Shown here: piece by piece, positions 43,059 through 52,920 of the stretch
Layout of the letters: each line of letters starts with the position of its first letter
How positions within the stretch are numbered: the first letter of the stretch is position 1
Assembly (NCBI RefSeq): GCF_017916425.1
Contig: NZ_JAFMSX010000005.1
Span: 62,001-126,000, forward strand
Direction: 5' to 3'
DNA from: Nocardioides sp. SYSU D00065
Lineage (GTDB): Bacteria > Actinomycetota > Actinomycetes > Propionibacteriales > Nocardioidaceae
Length of the DNA stretch: 64,000 nucleotides
The notes under the pieces: model-generated
Told to the model about the DNA's origin: nothing
Database searches by the model: none
The model's input: only the letters and a program-made list of their open reading frames with translations
Made by a program: the position numbers and the translations under genes

Positions 43059-44423
43059 CTACGGGACGTCAGTGAGGGTCAGGGTGACGCTGCCCGTGGC
43101 ACCGGGCTCGAAGGTGAACTGCAGCTCGTGCGGCTCGGCGCGGAAGAGGTACCCGTCGGCGACGAGATCGTCGGAGCCCACCGACAGCCCCGGGTACGAG
43201 CAGTCGCGCGAGCAGACGACCGGTGGCGACCACGTCTGCCACCGCCCTGTCGTCGAGACGTCGCTCGCGCTCAGGCGGACGGGGCCGACCGCGTGAGCCG
43301 GGATGGTCGTGACGAACCGGGTGCCGGGATCCGTCGAGGCGAAGGTGACGGGCTCCCCGCCCACGACGAGGTCCGGCACCCGCACCGTACGCCGCACGCG
43401 GACCCGCAGGTCCTCAGGACCACCGCCGTCGGGGTCGCTGGCGAAGACGGTGCGGCGACGGGCCGGGTCGTCGGGGTCCGCGAAACCGGAGTAGGTCTGC
43501 CAGGGCGACCACCACGGGTCGTCCAGGTCCGACCCCTGGCCCACCGGAGTGCCCACCGGGATGACGTAGGGACGGTCCTCCGCCGTGGCGGCGTAGGAGA
43601 GCACGTGCTCGCGGCCCGGCTCGGCCGGCAGCGTGATGGCAGGGTCGTCCAGCTCGACCCGGTGCTCGCGCGCTCGCAGCGACTCCGCGTAGCCCGACTC
43701 CTCGACGACCAGTCCGACCCGAGTGCCCGGGGCCAGCCGCGGCCCGCGGCGGGGTCGCGGGATCGAGTGGTCAAGCGCGTACCGCTGACCGGCCTCGACC
43801 GAGATCGACCCGCCACCGGAGCTGGCATCGATCCGGTCGCCCAGGACGGTGGCGCCCCGGGACGGCTGCTGGGCGGAGCCGTCCCTGCTGCGGAGCGTCA
43901 GCGTGTCGCGCCCGTCGCTGCCGACCCGGACGTAGGCGACGTCGAGGAACCCGCGACGGGCTCCGCGGACCGACGTACGCCCGTCGCGCTCCACCTCACG
44001 CAGCCGGACCTTGGTCAGCTGCACGCGTACGTCGTGGGGCGTCTGGCCGCGGTTGGTGGAGCACACGCCCCGGAACCGCAGGACGACGCGACCGGTCGTG
44101 CGCACCCGCATGATGCTCGCCGAGCCGGAGCCGTCGATCCGCGCGGTCCGGCGACCCCTCCCGTCGGCGAGCGTCTGCGTGCCGAAGCACGGCGCGATGG
44201 CGGACGTGCGGCTGCGCACCTCGAGCAGCACCCGGTCGCCGCGGCGGGCGCGGAACGCGACGTCGACTCCCTGGCGCGCCTCGAGCAGCACCGGCGCGCC
44301 GCCGTAGGCCCGCACCACCTTCTTCACGGCGAGGACGGACGCACCGGTGGCGGGCGCGCCGCCGGTGCCGACCAGGAGCGGCAGCATCGCCGCAGCCGTG
44401 ACACTGACGATGATCCGACGCAT
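43059..44423 (-). CDS. Secreted hypothetical protein
   Basis: This 454-residue precursor has an N-terminal signal peptide (MRRIIVSVTAAAMLPLLVG) and a long beta-rich mature part with repeated short blocks of roughly 100 residues containing R-R-G-D and Val/Thr strands, plus four or more Cys (for example CSRDCSYPG near the end). This suggests an extracellular repeat protein. No catalytic motif is recognised. AGGGGG precedes the ATG at 44423 by about five bases. Confidence 0.8.
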   Translation of the reverse strand: MRRIIVSVTAAAMLPLLVGTGGAPATGASVLAVKKVVRAYGGAPVLLEARQGVDVAFRARRGDRVLLEVRSRTSAIAPCFGTQTLADGRGRRTARIDGSGSASIMRVRTTGRVVLRFRGVCSTNRGQTPHDVRVQLTKVRLREVERDGRTSVRGARRGFLDVAYVRVGSDGRDTLTLRSRDGSAQQPSRGATVLGDRIDASSGGGSISVEAGQRYALDHSIPRPRRGPRLAPGTRVGLVVEESGYAESLRAREHRVELDDPAITLPAEPGREHVLSYAATAEDRPYVIPVGTPVGQGSDLDDPWWSPWQTYSGFADPDDPARRRTVFASDPDGGGPEDLRVRVRRTVRVPDLVVGGEPVTFASTDPGTRFVTTIPAHAVGPVRLSASDVSTTGRWQTWSPPVVCSRDCSYPGLSVGSDDLVADGYLFRAEPHELQFTFEPGATGSVTLTLTDVP

Positions 44424-44510
44424 GGTGCCCCCTGGATGTGGTGTCTTCACGCGGGTGGAGACGCGCGCTCGCCGCGTCTGGTTGCCAGTGGCGGCACATC
44501 AGTGGGCACG

Positions 44511-47315
44511 CTACTCGGCGAGCACCGAGTAGGCGATCACACCTCGCTTGAGCGACTTGGCCGCGGCGCGTGCGGTGCTGCGCAGCGGGCCGTCGCCGGC
44601 CGCATCGGCCACCTGGCCGCACAGGTCCAGCAGCTGCTTCATCCAGCGCACGAAGTCGCCGGCCGAGAGACCGGTCGCCATCAGCACGTCGTCGAGGTCG
44701 TCGCCCTCCGCCCAGCGCCAGGCCGCCCACGCGAAGCCCACGTCGGGCTCGCGCAGGAAGTCGAGCTTGTGCTCGCGCTCCAGCGCGTCGAGCCGGCCCC
44801 AGATGCGCACCAGCTCCCCCAGCACCGGTCGCACCTGGCCACCCGGCATCTTCGGGGAGGAGGCGTCGTCGGCGCGCCGCGCCTCGAACACCAGGGCCGA
44901 GAGCACCGCCGCCAGCTCTGACGGCGCCAGCTCGTCGAGGAGCCCCTCGCGGATCGCCTCGGCGGCGACGAGGTCCATGTCGGTGTAGATGCGGCGCAGG
45001 TGCGCACCCTGCTCGGTGACCGTGTCACCCTCGAGGTAGTCCAGCGCGGTGAGCACGTCGCAGACCCGGTCGAAGGTGCGAGCCACGGTGTTGGTGCGGT
45101 TCTCCACCCGCCGCTTGAGCGTCTCGGTGTCGCGCTCGAGCTTGAACCAGCGCTCCGCCCACCGGGCGTGGTCCTCGCGCTCGGGGCACTGGTGGCACGG
45201 ATGGGACTTGAGCTCGGCGCGCAGGCGCCCGATCTCCCGGTCGGTCGGGGTGTCGCTGAAGGACTCGCGCTGCTTGGTACGCCGCGGCTCCGGGCCGTCG
45301 AGGCCCTGGGCCTTGGCCCGCAGCGCCGTGGCGAGGTCGCGTCGCATGGCCGGGTTGCGGCCGTTGAACGACTTCGGGATCCGCAGCCGCGCGATCGACT
45401 CCACGGGGACGGGGAAGTCCATCGGCGCGAGCCGGCGCGCCTGCCGGTCGGCGGTGAGGACGTAGGGCCGCGGCTCGTCGCCGGAGTGACCGGGATCGAT
45501 CACGACGGCCAGGCCGCTGAACTTGCCCGCGGGCACGCGGATCACGTCACCGGGACGCAGCCGGCCGAGGGAGGCCATCGCCTCCGCACGCGAGTCCTGG
45601 CGGCGCTCGCGAGCGGCGCCCTTCTCGAGGTCGGAGATGCGGCGCCGCAGGCCGGCGTACTCCATGAAGTCGCCGAGGTGACACGTCGCCGCCTCCTGGT
45701 AGCCCGCCAGCGCCTCTTCCGCCTTGTGCACCTGCCGGGCGAGCCCGACGACGGCCTTGTCGGCCTGGAACTGGGCGAAGGACTGCTCCAGCAGCTCGCG
45801 CGAGCGCGCGCGGCCGAACTGGTGCACGAGGTTGACCGCCATGTTGTAGGACGGCCGGAAGGACGAGCGCAGCGGGTAGGTGCGGGTGGAGGCCAGGCCG
45901 GCGACCTCACCCGGGTTCATCCCGGGCTGGTAGAGCACCACGCCGTGGCCCTCGATGTCGAGCCCGCGCCGGCCGGCCCGACCGGTGAGCTGGGTGTACT
46001 CCCCCGGCGTGAGGTTCGCGTGCGTCTCGCCGTTCCACTTCGAGAGCTTCTCGATCACGACGGTCCGCGCCGGCATGTTGATGCCGAGCGCGAGGGTCTC
46101 GGTCGCGAAGACGACCTTGACCAGCCCCTCCTGGAACAGCTCCTCCACCACCTGCTTGAACGCCGGGAGCAGGCCGGCGTGGTGCGCGGCGATGCCGCGG
46201 GTGAGGCCGTCGAGGAACTCGTGGTAGCCCAGGACGTGGAGGTCCTCCTCGGGGAGCGCGCGGGCGGCTTCCTCCACACGCGCGAAGATCTCGTCGCGCT
46301 CCGCCGCGGTGGTCAGGCGCGTGTTGGCCTGGAGCAGCTGGGTGACCGCGGCGTCGCACCCGGCGCGGCTGAAGATGAAGACGATCGCGGGCAGGAGGCC
46401 CTCGCGGTCCAGCCGCTCGACCACGTCGACCCGGCTCGGGATCCACACGCGACGCCCATTGCCGACGGGGCGCGACTTCGAGGACCCCGCGCCGCCCTTG
46501 CGCGGCGAGCGCCGGTCGCGCATCAGACGCGAGCTGGCCCAGTCGTCGCGGGCGATGCGGGTCAGCTCGTCGTTGACCGGGGCGCCCTCCTTGACGAACC
46601 CGGCGCTGGCGTCGACGTCGGAGGAGGCGAAGAGGTCGAGCAGCCGGCGACCGACCATCACGTGCTGGAACAGCGGCACGGGCCGCTTCTCCTCCACGAT
46701 GGTCGTCGTCTCGCCGCGCACGGTGGCCAGCCACTCGCCGAACTCCTCGGCGTTCGACACGGTCGCGGACAGCGACACCAGCGTCACCGACTCGGGCAGG
46801 TGGATGATCACCTCCTCCCACACCGCGCCACGCATCCGGTCGGCGAGGTAGTGCACCTCGTCCATCACGACGTAGCCCAGCCCCAGCAGCGTGCGAGAGC
46901 CGGCGTAGAGCATGTTGCGGAGCACTTCGGTGGTCATCACGACCACGGGGGCCTCGCTGTTGACGACGTTGTCGCCGGTGAGAAGCCCGACGTTGTCGGC
47001 GCCGTAGCGCTTGACCAGGTCGTGGTACTTCTGGTTCGACAGCGCCTTGATCGGCGTGGTGTAGAACGCCTTGCGCCCGGTCTGCAGGGCCAGGTGGATG
47101 GCGAACTCGCCGACGATGGTCTTGCCCGAGCCGGTGGGCGCGGCGACCAGGACGCCGCGGCCGTTCTCGATCTCCTGGCAGGCGCGGACCTGGAAGTCGT
47201 CGAGCTCGAAGCCGTAGAGGCCGGCGAAGTCCTTGAGCATCGGGTAGGGCTTCTCGCGCTGGAACGCCGCGTAGCGGGCGGCCGGGCCGAGCTCCGCGGG
47301 ACTTTCGTCACTCAT
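44511..47315 (-). CDS. helY: DEAD/DEAH-box RNA helicase HelY (Ski2-like)
   Basis: This 934-residue superfamily-2 helicase is the counterpart of mycobacterial HelY (Rv2092c). Walker A APTGSGKT is near residues 59-66, DEVH near 148, SLSATVSN follows, and the second RecA lobe has FIFSRAGCD and QLTGRAGRRG. The C-terminal roughly 400 residues form the DSHCT/arch-like extension. The ATG at 47315 overlaps the dagK stop (ATGA). Neighbouring tatC/tatA/pafBC genes match the mycobacterial order. Confidence 0.94.
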   Translation of the reverse strand: MSDESPAELGPAARYAAFQREKPYPMLKDFAGLYGFELDDFQVRACQEIENGRGVLVAAPTGSGKTIVGEFAIHLALQTGRKAFYTTPIKALSNQKYHDLVKRYGADNVGLLTGDNVVNSEAPVVVMTTEVLRNMLYAGSRTLLGLGYVVMDEVHYLADRMRGAVWEEVIIHLPESVTLVSLSATVSNAEEFGEWLATVRGETTTIVEEKRPVPLFQHVMVGRRLLDLFASSDVDASAGFVKEGAPVNDELTRIARDDWASSRLMRDRRSPRKGGAGSSKSRPVGNGRRVWIPSRVDVVERLDREGLLPAIVFIFSRAGCDAAVTQLLQANTRLTTAAERDEIFARVEEAARALPEEDLHVLGYHEFLDGLTRGIAAHHAGLLPAFKQVVEELFQEGLVKVVFATETLALGINMPARTVVIEKLSKWNGETHANLTPGEYTQLTGRAGRRGLDIEGHGVVLYQPGMNPGEVAGLASTRTYPLRSSFRPSYNMAVNLVHQFGRARSRELLEQSFAQFQADKAVVGLARQVHKAEEALAGYQEAATCHLGDFMEYAGLRRRISDLEKGAARERRQDSRAEAMASLGRLRPGDVIRVPAGKFSGLAVVIDPGHSGDEPRPYVLTADRQARRLAPMDFPVPVESIARLRIPKSFNGRNPAMRRDLATALRAKAQGLDGPEPRRTKQRESFSDTPTDREIGRLRAELKSHPCHQCPEREDHARWAERWFKLERDTETLKRRVENRTNTVARTFDRVCDVLTALDYLEGDTVTEQGAHLRRIYTDMDLVAAEAIREGLLDELAPSELAAVLSALVFEARRADDASSPKMPGGQVRPVLGELVRIWGRLDALEREHKLDFLREPDVGFAWAAWRWAEGDDLDDVLMATGLSAGDFVRWMKQLLDLCGQVADAAGDGPLRSTARAAAKSLKRGVIAYSVLAE

Positions 47316-48217
47316 GCGAACACCTCCAGCGCGCCGGGCGCGCACTCGACTGTGAGCGGGAGCGCGCCGAAGCGCTCGCCGTCTGCGTACGACACGATGC
47401 CGGGGGCGGCGACGGTCACCGACCGCACCCGCCGGTGGACGTACTCCCCCACACCGTCGATGCGGCCGGTGTAGAGGCGCGGGTAGGAGCGGACCAGCTT
47501 GCGCTTGGTCATCCGGGTGATCACGACGACGTCGAGCAGCCCGTCGTCGAGCAGCGCGCCCTCGGCGATCCGCAGGCCGCCCCCGAACGACGGCCCGTTG
47601 CCGACCGCCACGAGCATCGCCTCGTGCTCGACGGTCTCGTCGTCGAGCTGCAGCACGTAGGAGATCGGGCGGAAGGTGCGCAGCTCGGCCAGCGTCGCGA
47701 GGCTGTAGCGCAAGGGCCCCCTCGGCCAGGTCATCGTGTTGGCGCGTTCGTTGACGACGGCGTCGAAGCCGGCCGCCAGCACGCTGACGAAGTACCGGTC
47801 GCCGCTGCGCGCCAGGTCGATCCGGCGGCGGCGCGACGCGATCACCCGGTCCGCCGCCGCGACCGGGTCCCGGCGCGGCAGGTCGAGGTAGCGGGCGACG
47901 TCGTTGCCGGTGCCGGCGGGGATCAGGCCGAGCGGTACCCCGCTGCCGGCCACCGCCTGCACCCCGAGGTGCACCAAGCCGTCGCCGCCGCACACCACCA
48001 GCGCCTCGACGCTGTCGGCGACGCAGGCCCGGGCCAGGTCGGCAGCCTCGTCCGCGTCGCGCCCCGCGATGTTGCGCACGACGAATCCGCTCTCGCGCAG
48101 CCGGGTGAGAGCCGCGTCGCGGTGCCGCGCGCCCCTGCCGCGGCCTGCTGTGGGATTGGTCAGCAGCGCGATCTCGCGTCCCCGCGCGCGGAGGTCGGAC
48201 GCAGCCGGGTGGTGCAT
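47312..48217 (-). CDS. Diacylglycerol kinase-family lipid kinase
   Basis: This 301-residue DAGK/YegS-type lipid kinase has NPTAGRGRG, CGGDGLVHLGVQ and PAGTGNDVARYL in the N-terminal nucleotide-binding domain and a beta-rich C-terminal half (FGGGLRIAEGALLDDGLLDVV). It lies directly before helY with a 4-base overlap. TAGGGT six bases upstream of the ATG marks a leaderless promoter for the dagK-helY pair. Confidence 0.93.
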   Translation of the reverse strand: MHHPAASDLRARGREIALLTNPTAGRGRGARHRDAALTRLRESGFVVRNIAGRDADEAADLARACVADSVEALVVCGGDGLVHLGVQAVAGSGVPLGLIPAGTGNDVARYLDLPRRDPVAAADRVIASRRRRIDLARSGDRYFVSVLAAGFDAVVNERANTMTWPRGPLRYSLATLAELRTFRPISYVLQLDDETVEHEAMLVAVGNGPSFGGGLRIAEGALLDDGLLDVVVITRMTKRKLVRSYPRLYTGRIDGVGEYVHRRVRSVTVAAPGIVSYADGERFGALPLTVECAPGALEVFA

Positions 48218-48223
48218 GGCGCG

Positions 48224-48229
48224 ACCCTA
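48224..48229 (-). promoter_or_regulatory. -10 hexamer TAGGGT for leaderless dagK-helY
   Basis: TAGGGT ends six bases before the ATG at 48217. Confidence 0.5.
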
Positions 48230-48634
48230 TCCCCCGGCTCGTGACTCGCTGAGGCGCAGGAGGGCGGCGTAGCTCCAAGCGTGGGCGCCGACCGCCCGGG
48301 CCAGCCGTCCCAGGGCGTCGAGCACGAGGTCGGGGTCCAGGCGCGTGCCGGGCACAGCGAGCACCATGCGTCCGTCGACCTCGCCGATGACGACCTGCCC
48401 GTGGCGCCACGCCTGGTGCACCCGCGAGCGGCTGGCGTCGTCGACGACGGGGGCCGGGTAGGCCTCGTCGACGGCGAGCAGGTCGCACACCAGGTCGCTC
48501 TCGCCGTCCGCGCTCAGTCGCCCGCGGGCCAGGTGCCCGGACCGCAGGCCGCCGTCGGCGCACCACACCACGTCAGCGGTGCCGAGCCACTCCGGCAGGT
48601 CGAACGGATCGATGTCGGTGATCGGGGCCTGCAT
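48227..48634 (-). CDS. Hypothetical protein between tatC and dagK
   Basis: This 135-residue protein has no membrane segment. It opens with ITDIDPFDLPEWLGTADVVWC and ends in AWSYAALLRLSESRAGG. It starts 12 bases after tatC, so it probably belongs to the paf-tat operon. I do not recognise its family; the mixed alpha/beta pattern and absence of charged repeats suggest a small soluble domain. Confidence 0.75.
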   Translation of the reverse strand: MQAPITDIDPFDLPEWLGTADVVWCADGGLRSGHLARGRLSADGESDLVCDLLAVDEAYPAPVVDDASRSRVHQAWRHGQVVIGEVDGRMVLAVPGTRLDPDLVLDALGRLARAVGAHAWSYAALLRLSESRAGG

Positions 48635-48646
48635 GGACCCAGCCTG

Positions 48647-49483
48647 TCAGAGGGGCGAGAGCTCGTCCGGCGAGAGGCCCCGGTTGGGTGAGGTCCGGGC
48701 CCGGCGGCGGTCGTTGAGCCGGGCGATCGCCTCCGAGACGAAGAACAGCAGCACCATCGGTCCGGCCATCAGGACCATCGAGAACGGGTCGGCCGACGGC
48801 GTGGCGACCGCGGCGAAGACGAAGGTGCCGATGATGATCCACGGCCGGTACGCCTTGAGGGAGGACCCCTTGACCACTCCGGCCAGGTTGAGCAGGACCA
48901 CGAACACCGGGATGTTGAAGGCTAGGCCGAACACCAGGAGCGTGCGGGTGAAGAACTGGAGGTAGTCGTTGAAGTCGGTGAGGTTGGTGACGCCCTCGGG
49001 GTTGAAGCCGATCAGCACCTCGAGCGCCATGGGCAGCGTCAGGTAGCCGAGGGCGACGCCCGCGATGAACAGCGGTCCGGCGATCGCCGCGAAGATCCGG
49101 CTCATCTTGCGCTCCTGGGCGTAGAGCCCGGGGAGCACGAAGGCCCAGATCTGGTAGAGCCAGTAGGGCGCGGTGACGACGGCGGCGGCGAAGCCGCCCA
49201 ACGTCAGCCAGAGGAGGAGACCCGCCCCGGCGCCGCTCGTGGTGGCGACCGTCTTGCCCTCGGGCAGCTTGGCCTGGGCGTCGGAGTAGGGGCCGTAGAC
49301 CGCGTCGTAGAGGGCGTGGCGGAAGACGATGGCCAGCGCGAAGGCCAGCAGGAAGACCATCAGGCAGCGCAGCAGGCGCGCGCGGAACTCGCGGAAGTGG
49401 TCCGAGAGCGCCATCCGGCCGTCCGGGCCGACCTCGTGGCGGGGCCGGCCGCTGAACAGGCCGACGAGTCCGGCGATCCTCAC
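48647..49483 (-). CDS. tatC: Sec-independent translocase TatC
   Basis: This 278-residue integral membrane protein has six helices. It is the receptor of the twin-arginine pathway that exports folded proteins with TatA. The cytoplasmic N-terminal motif MALSDHFREFRARLLR and the later FNLPVFV-like FNIPVFVVLLNLAGVV are typical. The GTG at 49483 gives an N-terminal extension ending GPDGRMAL, comparable to the DPEGRMPL of Streptomyces TatC, so the longer start is kept. It lies 18 bases after tatA. Confidence 0.95.
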   Translation of the reverse strand: MRIAGLVGLFSGRPRHEVGPDGRMALSDHFREFRARLLRCLMVFLLAFALAIVFRHALYDAVYGPYSDAQAKLPEGKTVATTSGAGAGLLLWLTLGGFAAAVVTAPYWLYQIWAFVLPGLYAQERKMSRIFAAIAGPLFIAGVALGYLTLPMALEVLIGFNPEGVTNLTDFNDYLQFFTRTLLVFGLAFNIPVFVVLLNLAGVVKGSSLKAYRPWIIIGTFVFAAVATPSADPFSMVLMAGPMVLLFFVSEAIARLNDRRRARTSPNRGLSPDELSPL

Positions 49484-49501
49484 GCGCGTCGCGACTGCGG
49501 G

Positions 49502-49786
49502 TCAGGCGGTGGTGTCGTCGCGCCGCTGGCGCAGCACCTCGCCCGAGGGGTCCCGGGAGACGTCCTGGGCTGCGTCGTTGCGAGCCTCGATCTCGCGCTG
49601 CTCCGGCGTCTTGGTGCCGTCGTCCTCGTCGCGCAGACCCTTGGTCTCGGTCTTGAAGATGCGGAGGGCCTGGCCGGAGCTCCGGGCCAGGTCGGGAAGC
49701 TTGGCGGCACCGAAGACGAGCACGACGATCGCGAGGATCACCAGCCACTCCAGACCCTGCGGCATGCCGATCAAGGGGTTGGTCAT
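49502..49786 (-). CDS. tatA: Sec-independent translocase TatA
   Basis: This 94-residue protein has one N-terminal membrane helix ([20 protein letters not shown]), an amphipathic helix ([14 protein letters not shown]) and an acidic/polar tail. It is the pore-forming component partnering TatC. The ATG overlaps the pafC stop by four bases, so the export gene is translationally coupled to the DNA-damage regulator. Confidence 0.95.
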   Translation of the reverse strand: MTNPLIGMPQGLEWLVILAIVVLVFGAAKLPDLARSSGQALRIFKTETKGLRDEDDGTKTPEQREIEARNDAAQDVSRDPSGEVLRQRRDDTTA

Positions 49787-50841
49787 GAGGTAACTCCGTC
49801 ACTTCCGAGGGGCGCTGAGGTTGTGTGCGAGGGGTCCTGCGGGTTCGTGCCCGAGTCTACGCGGTCGACCTCGTAGAGGCTGAGCGCCGCCCGTGCCGCG
49901 GCTGTGAACGACTCCGCGAAGGAGGCCGGCGCCACGATGGTGGCATGCGGGGCGAGCCGCAGGAGGAGCGAGCGCACCCACTCCTCGCTGGCGACCTGCA
50001 GGTCGACCTCGACGGTGTCGTCGGGTCCGGGCCGCTGGGCGCTGATCTCGTAGTACTCCATCACCCAGCGTGCCGGCGGGGCGAGCCGCAGGGTGACCGT
50101 GGTCGTCTCGGCGTCGCTGAACCAGCCCTTGGTGAGGTCGCGCGCCCGGGCGCCGGGATCGGCCACGGGGCTGTCCAGCTCGGTGGCGGCCACGATGCGG
50201 TCCACGCGGAACGCCCGGTCGCCCTGCGCGGTGTGGCACCACGCGTCGAGGTAGAGCAGGTCCTCCACCCGGGCCAGGCCACGGGGGTCGACGAGCCGTT
50301 GCGACTCCTCGTCACGTGACGGGACGTAGTAGGTCATCTGCACCTGGTGTCCGTGCGCGATCGCCGACTCCAGCACCGGCACGATGGCGCTGCCCTCCAG
50401 CGGCGTGGGCGCGACGTGCAGCCGCAGCAGGCCCTCGCCGTCCTGGCCGGCGGCCTCCTCGAGCTTGGCCAGCGTGCGCTGGATGACGTCGCGAGCCTCC
50501 GCGGGCGCTGTCTCGACCATGGTGCGCAGCGCGACCACGAGCGAGGTGGCCTCCGCCGGGGAGAACCGCACGGGCCGGGCGAGGTAGTCGGCGTTGTCGA
50601 CGCGGATGACGCGCTCGCCCTCGAGCGCCTCGAGGTCGACCTCGATCAGGTCGCCGGGGAGGCCCGGCGAGAGGCCGGTCATGAACAGCAGCCGCAGGTC
50701 GCGCTCGATCGTGTCGGCGTCGGTGCCGAAGTGTGCGGCGGCCTCGTCGAGGCGCACCTCACCGCGAGCGAGCAGGTACGGGACAAGGGCCAGCAGTCGC
50801 GCCACCTGGTCCGGGGCGGTGTCGCCGGCGTGCGTGCTCAT
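49783..50841 (-). CDS. pafC: WYL-domain transcription regulator PafC
   Basis: This 352-residue protein forms the PafBC heterodimer with PafB, the activator of the LexA-independent DNA-damage response of actinobacteria. An N-terminal winged-helix segment precedes the WYL domain ([22 protein letters not shown]). The C-terminal strand/helix extension is also present. The ATG overlaps the pafB stop (ATGA), consistent with equimolar production. Confidence 0.94.
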   Translation of the reverse strand: MSTHAGDTAPDQVARLLALVPYLLARGEVRLDEAAAHFGTDADTIERDLRLLFMTGLSPGLPGDLIEVDLEALEGERVIRVDNADYLARPVRFSPAEATSLVVALRTMVETAPAEARDVIQRTLAKLEEAAGQDGEGLLRLHVAPTPLEGSAIVPVLESAIAHGHQVQMTYYVPSRDEESQRLVDPRGLARVEDLLYLDAWCHTAQGDRAFRVDRIVAATELDSPVADPGARARDLTKGWFSDAETTTVTLRLAPPARWVMEYYEISAQRPGPDDTVEVDLQVASEEWVRSLLLRLAPHATIVAPASFAESFTAAARAALSLYEVDRVDSGTNPQDPSHTTSAPLGSDGVTS

Positions 50842-51821
50842 CGGCCGACCTCCTCGAGACCGGCGACGGCACGGAGGCGGGAGACCACGTCGTCACGCAG
50901 GGACTGCGGCCGCTCGACCACGACGTCGGCGCCGTAGGTGAGCACCTCGTCGGAGAGCTCGTGGACCGGACCCTCGACGACGACGGCGTCCCAGCCGGGC
51001 CGGTCGGGCACCGGTGTCACCGACTCCGCGCGCCGGCGCAGCCCCAGGCCCGTGCCCTGCCGCACGCGCACCTCGGCACGCACCGACGGCGCCGACGGCG
51101 AGAGCCGGCGGGCGACCGCGCGCACGTCGGTGCCAGCCGGGACGTCGTACGCGCCGGACTTGCCGCTCGCGCGCACGGGCCCGACGATGCGGGAGAGCCG
51201 GAAGACGCGCTCGGCGCCGCGGTCGACGTCGAAGCCGACGACGTACCAGCGTCCCGAGGACCGCACCAGGCCCCACGGCTGCAGCCGGCGCGTGGTCGGC
51301 TGGGCCTCGCTGGGGCGCTGGTAGGGAAAGCTGACCTGGCGGCGCTTGCCGACGGCGTCCCACAGCGGCTCGAACGCCGGCTCGTCAGCACTGATGGCCG
51401 GTGCGACCACCTGGAGGCGCGTGGGGTCGATCTCGACGCCCTGGCCCTTGAGCTTGGCCAGGGCGCGCCCCGTCGCCTTGGCGAGGGTGGCCTGCTGCCA
51501 GACCTGTGCGGCGAGCCCGAGCACGGCCGCCTCGTCGGACTCGAACCGGATCTCGGGCAGCGAGGTCTGCTCGGTGGGGATGCGGTAGCCGATCTCGTCG
51601 TCGAAGAAGGCGTCGGCGCTGCCGACCTCGATGACGGCGCCGATCTGTCGCAGGGCGTCCTTGTCGCGCTCGAAGGCACGCTCGAACGCCTCGTCGCCCG
51701 CCGGCCCGCGCGGGTGGTCGGCGTAGCAGGCCGCGCGGATCGCGTCCTTGCCGATGAACCGCTTGGCGCCGAGCAGCAGGATGTGCAGGTTCATCAGGCG
51801 CTCCGCCCGAGGCTGTGCCAC
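50838..51821 (-). CDS. pafB: WYL-domain transcription regulator PafB
   Basis: This 327-residue partner of PafC starts AERLMNLHILLLGAKRFIGKDAIR (winged helix) and contains a WYL domain (RWYVVGFDVDRGAERVFRLSRI). The GTG at 51821 follows GGGGAG by five bases. It heads the operon pafB-pafC-tatA-tatC-hypothetical. The dimer is thought to sense single-stranded DNA through the WYL domains. Confidence 0.94.
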   Translation of the reverse strand: MAQPRAERLMNLHILLLGAKRFIGKDAIRAACYADHPRGPAGDEAFERAFERDKDALRQIGAVIEVGSADAFFDDEIGYRIPTEQTSLPEIRFESDEAAVLGLAAQVWQQATLAKATGRALAKLKGQGVEIDPTRLQVVAPAISADEPAFEPLWDAVGKRRQVSFPYQRPSEAQPTTRRLQPWGLVRSSGRWYVVGFDVDRGAERVFRLSRIVGPVRASGKSGAYDVPAGTDVRAVARRLSPSAPSVRAEVRVRQGTGLGLRRRAESVTPVPDRPGWDAVVVEGPVHELSDEVLTYGADVVVERPQSLRDDVVSRLRAVAGLEEVGR

Positions 51822-51863
51822 CGCCGCTCCCCTACCCGTCGTGCCGCTCGTGAGTGCTGTCGC

Positions 51864-52820
51864 CTAGGACGCGGCGAGGATGTCGACGACGAAGAACAAG
51901 GTGTCGGTGCCCTTGATGCCGGCCTGCTCGTTGCCCTTCTTGCCGTAGCCCTTGGCCGGCGGGATCTCGAGGATCACCCGCGAGCCCACGGTGCGCCCGA
52001 CCAGCCGCTCGTCCCAGCCGGCGATGACCTGGCCGACACCGATCGGGAACTCGGCCGGCTCCTTGCTGTAGGACTCGTCGAACGGCTCCTCGGCGTTGTA
52101 GACCTGCCCGAGGTAGTCGACGGTGAGGGTCTGGCCGGACTTCACCTTGGCGCCGTCGCCCTTGACGAGGGTCGTGGCGATGAGCTCGCCACTGGGCTCG
52201 TGGGCGTCGGTGAAGTCGAGCCCGGTGATGACGCCGTCCTCCTCGATGAGGCTGGGGGCCCACCCGGCGGGCTTCTTCTTCTCGCCCTGCGGGCCGTCGA
52301 GCGGCGGCACGGTCTCCGAGCGGTCGAGGATGTCGACGATCGCGAGAACCGCGTCCTTGTTGCCGATCCCGATGCTGGGGTTGCCGGCCTCGCCGTACGC
52401 CTCCTCCGCCGAGGTCAGCATCACCACGCGGTCACCGACCTGGTGGCCGATCAGGGCCTCGCGCAGGAACGGGAGGATGTCGTCGGCGACCTCGAGGGAC
52501 TGCGGGCCCGACTCGTAGGTGCTCTGAGCCTCCTCTTCGGTGAACCCGTTGCCGATCCACCAGTTGGCGGAGACGGTGTCGCCGTCGGCGACGGTCTCGC
52601 CGTCGCCCTCGACGAGGACCTCGATCTCCTCCTGGGAGCCGTCGAGGCGGCCGTCGAAGGTCACCTTGGGCTCCTTGCCCTGCTTGCCCTCGATCGTGAC
52701 CGAGTTCAGCGGCTTGCCGCCGGCCTCGTCGGACTCGCTGGAGCCGGAGCCGCAGGCGGCCAGGCCGAGCAGGCTGAGGGCGAGGACACCGCTGAGGGCG
52801 GCGGAACGTACACGGGACAC
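51864..52820 (-). CDS. FKBP-type peptidyl-prolyl isomerase lipoprotein, two domains
   Basis: This 318-residue lipoprotein has signal LLGLAAC (lipidated Cys23) and two FKBP-like domains. The first (about 60-165) has degenerate active-site residues. The second (about 205-318) carries the usual FDESYSKEPAEFPIGVGQVIAGWDERLVG in pieces and IPPAKGYGKKGN. It probably folds exported proteins at the membrane. The GTG at 52820 has AAGG at good spacing. It sits inside the Pup-proteasome locus, between pafA and pafB. Confidence 0.92.
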   Translation of the reverse strand: MSRVRSAALSGVLALSLLGLAACGSGSSESDEAGGKPLNSVTIEGKQGKEPKVTFDGRLDGSQEEIEVLVEGDGETVADGDTVSANWWIGNGFTEEEAQSTYESGPQSLEVADDILPFLREALIGHQVGDRVVMLTSAEEAYGEAGNPSIGIGNKDAVLAIVDILDRSETVPPLDGPQGEKKKPAGWAPSLIEEDGVITGLDFTDAHEPSGELIATTLVKGDGAKVKSGQTLTVDYLGQVYNAEEPFDESYSKEPAEFPIGVGQVIAGWDERLVGRTVGSRVILEIPPAKGYGKKGNEQAGIKGTDTLFFVVDILAAS

Positions 52821-52920
52821 AGGTTCACCTTGTTCGAGTCGGTCGGCGTTGCCGGGTCACCCTATCCAGCCGCCCCCACCCGCCGCGTCGCGACACCGGC
52901 ACGAGTCGGTCACAGGCCGG

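Noticed and set aside
41545..43296. 583-codon plus-strand frame across lrp and the exonuclease
   Set aside because: It is the mirror of two well-supported minus-strand genes and runs through the right palindrome.
47316..48566. Upstream extension of HelY to about 1350 residues
   Set aside because: It overlays the lipid kinase gene in another frame; the ATG at 47315 gives normal HelY length.
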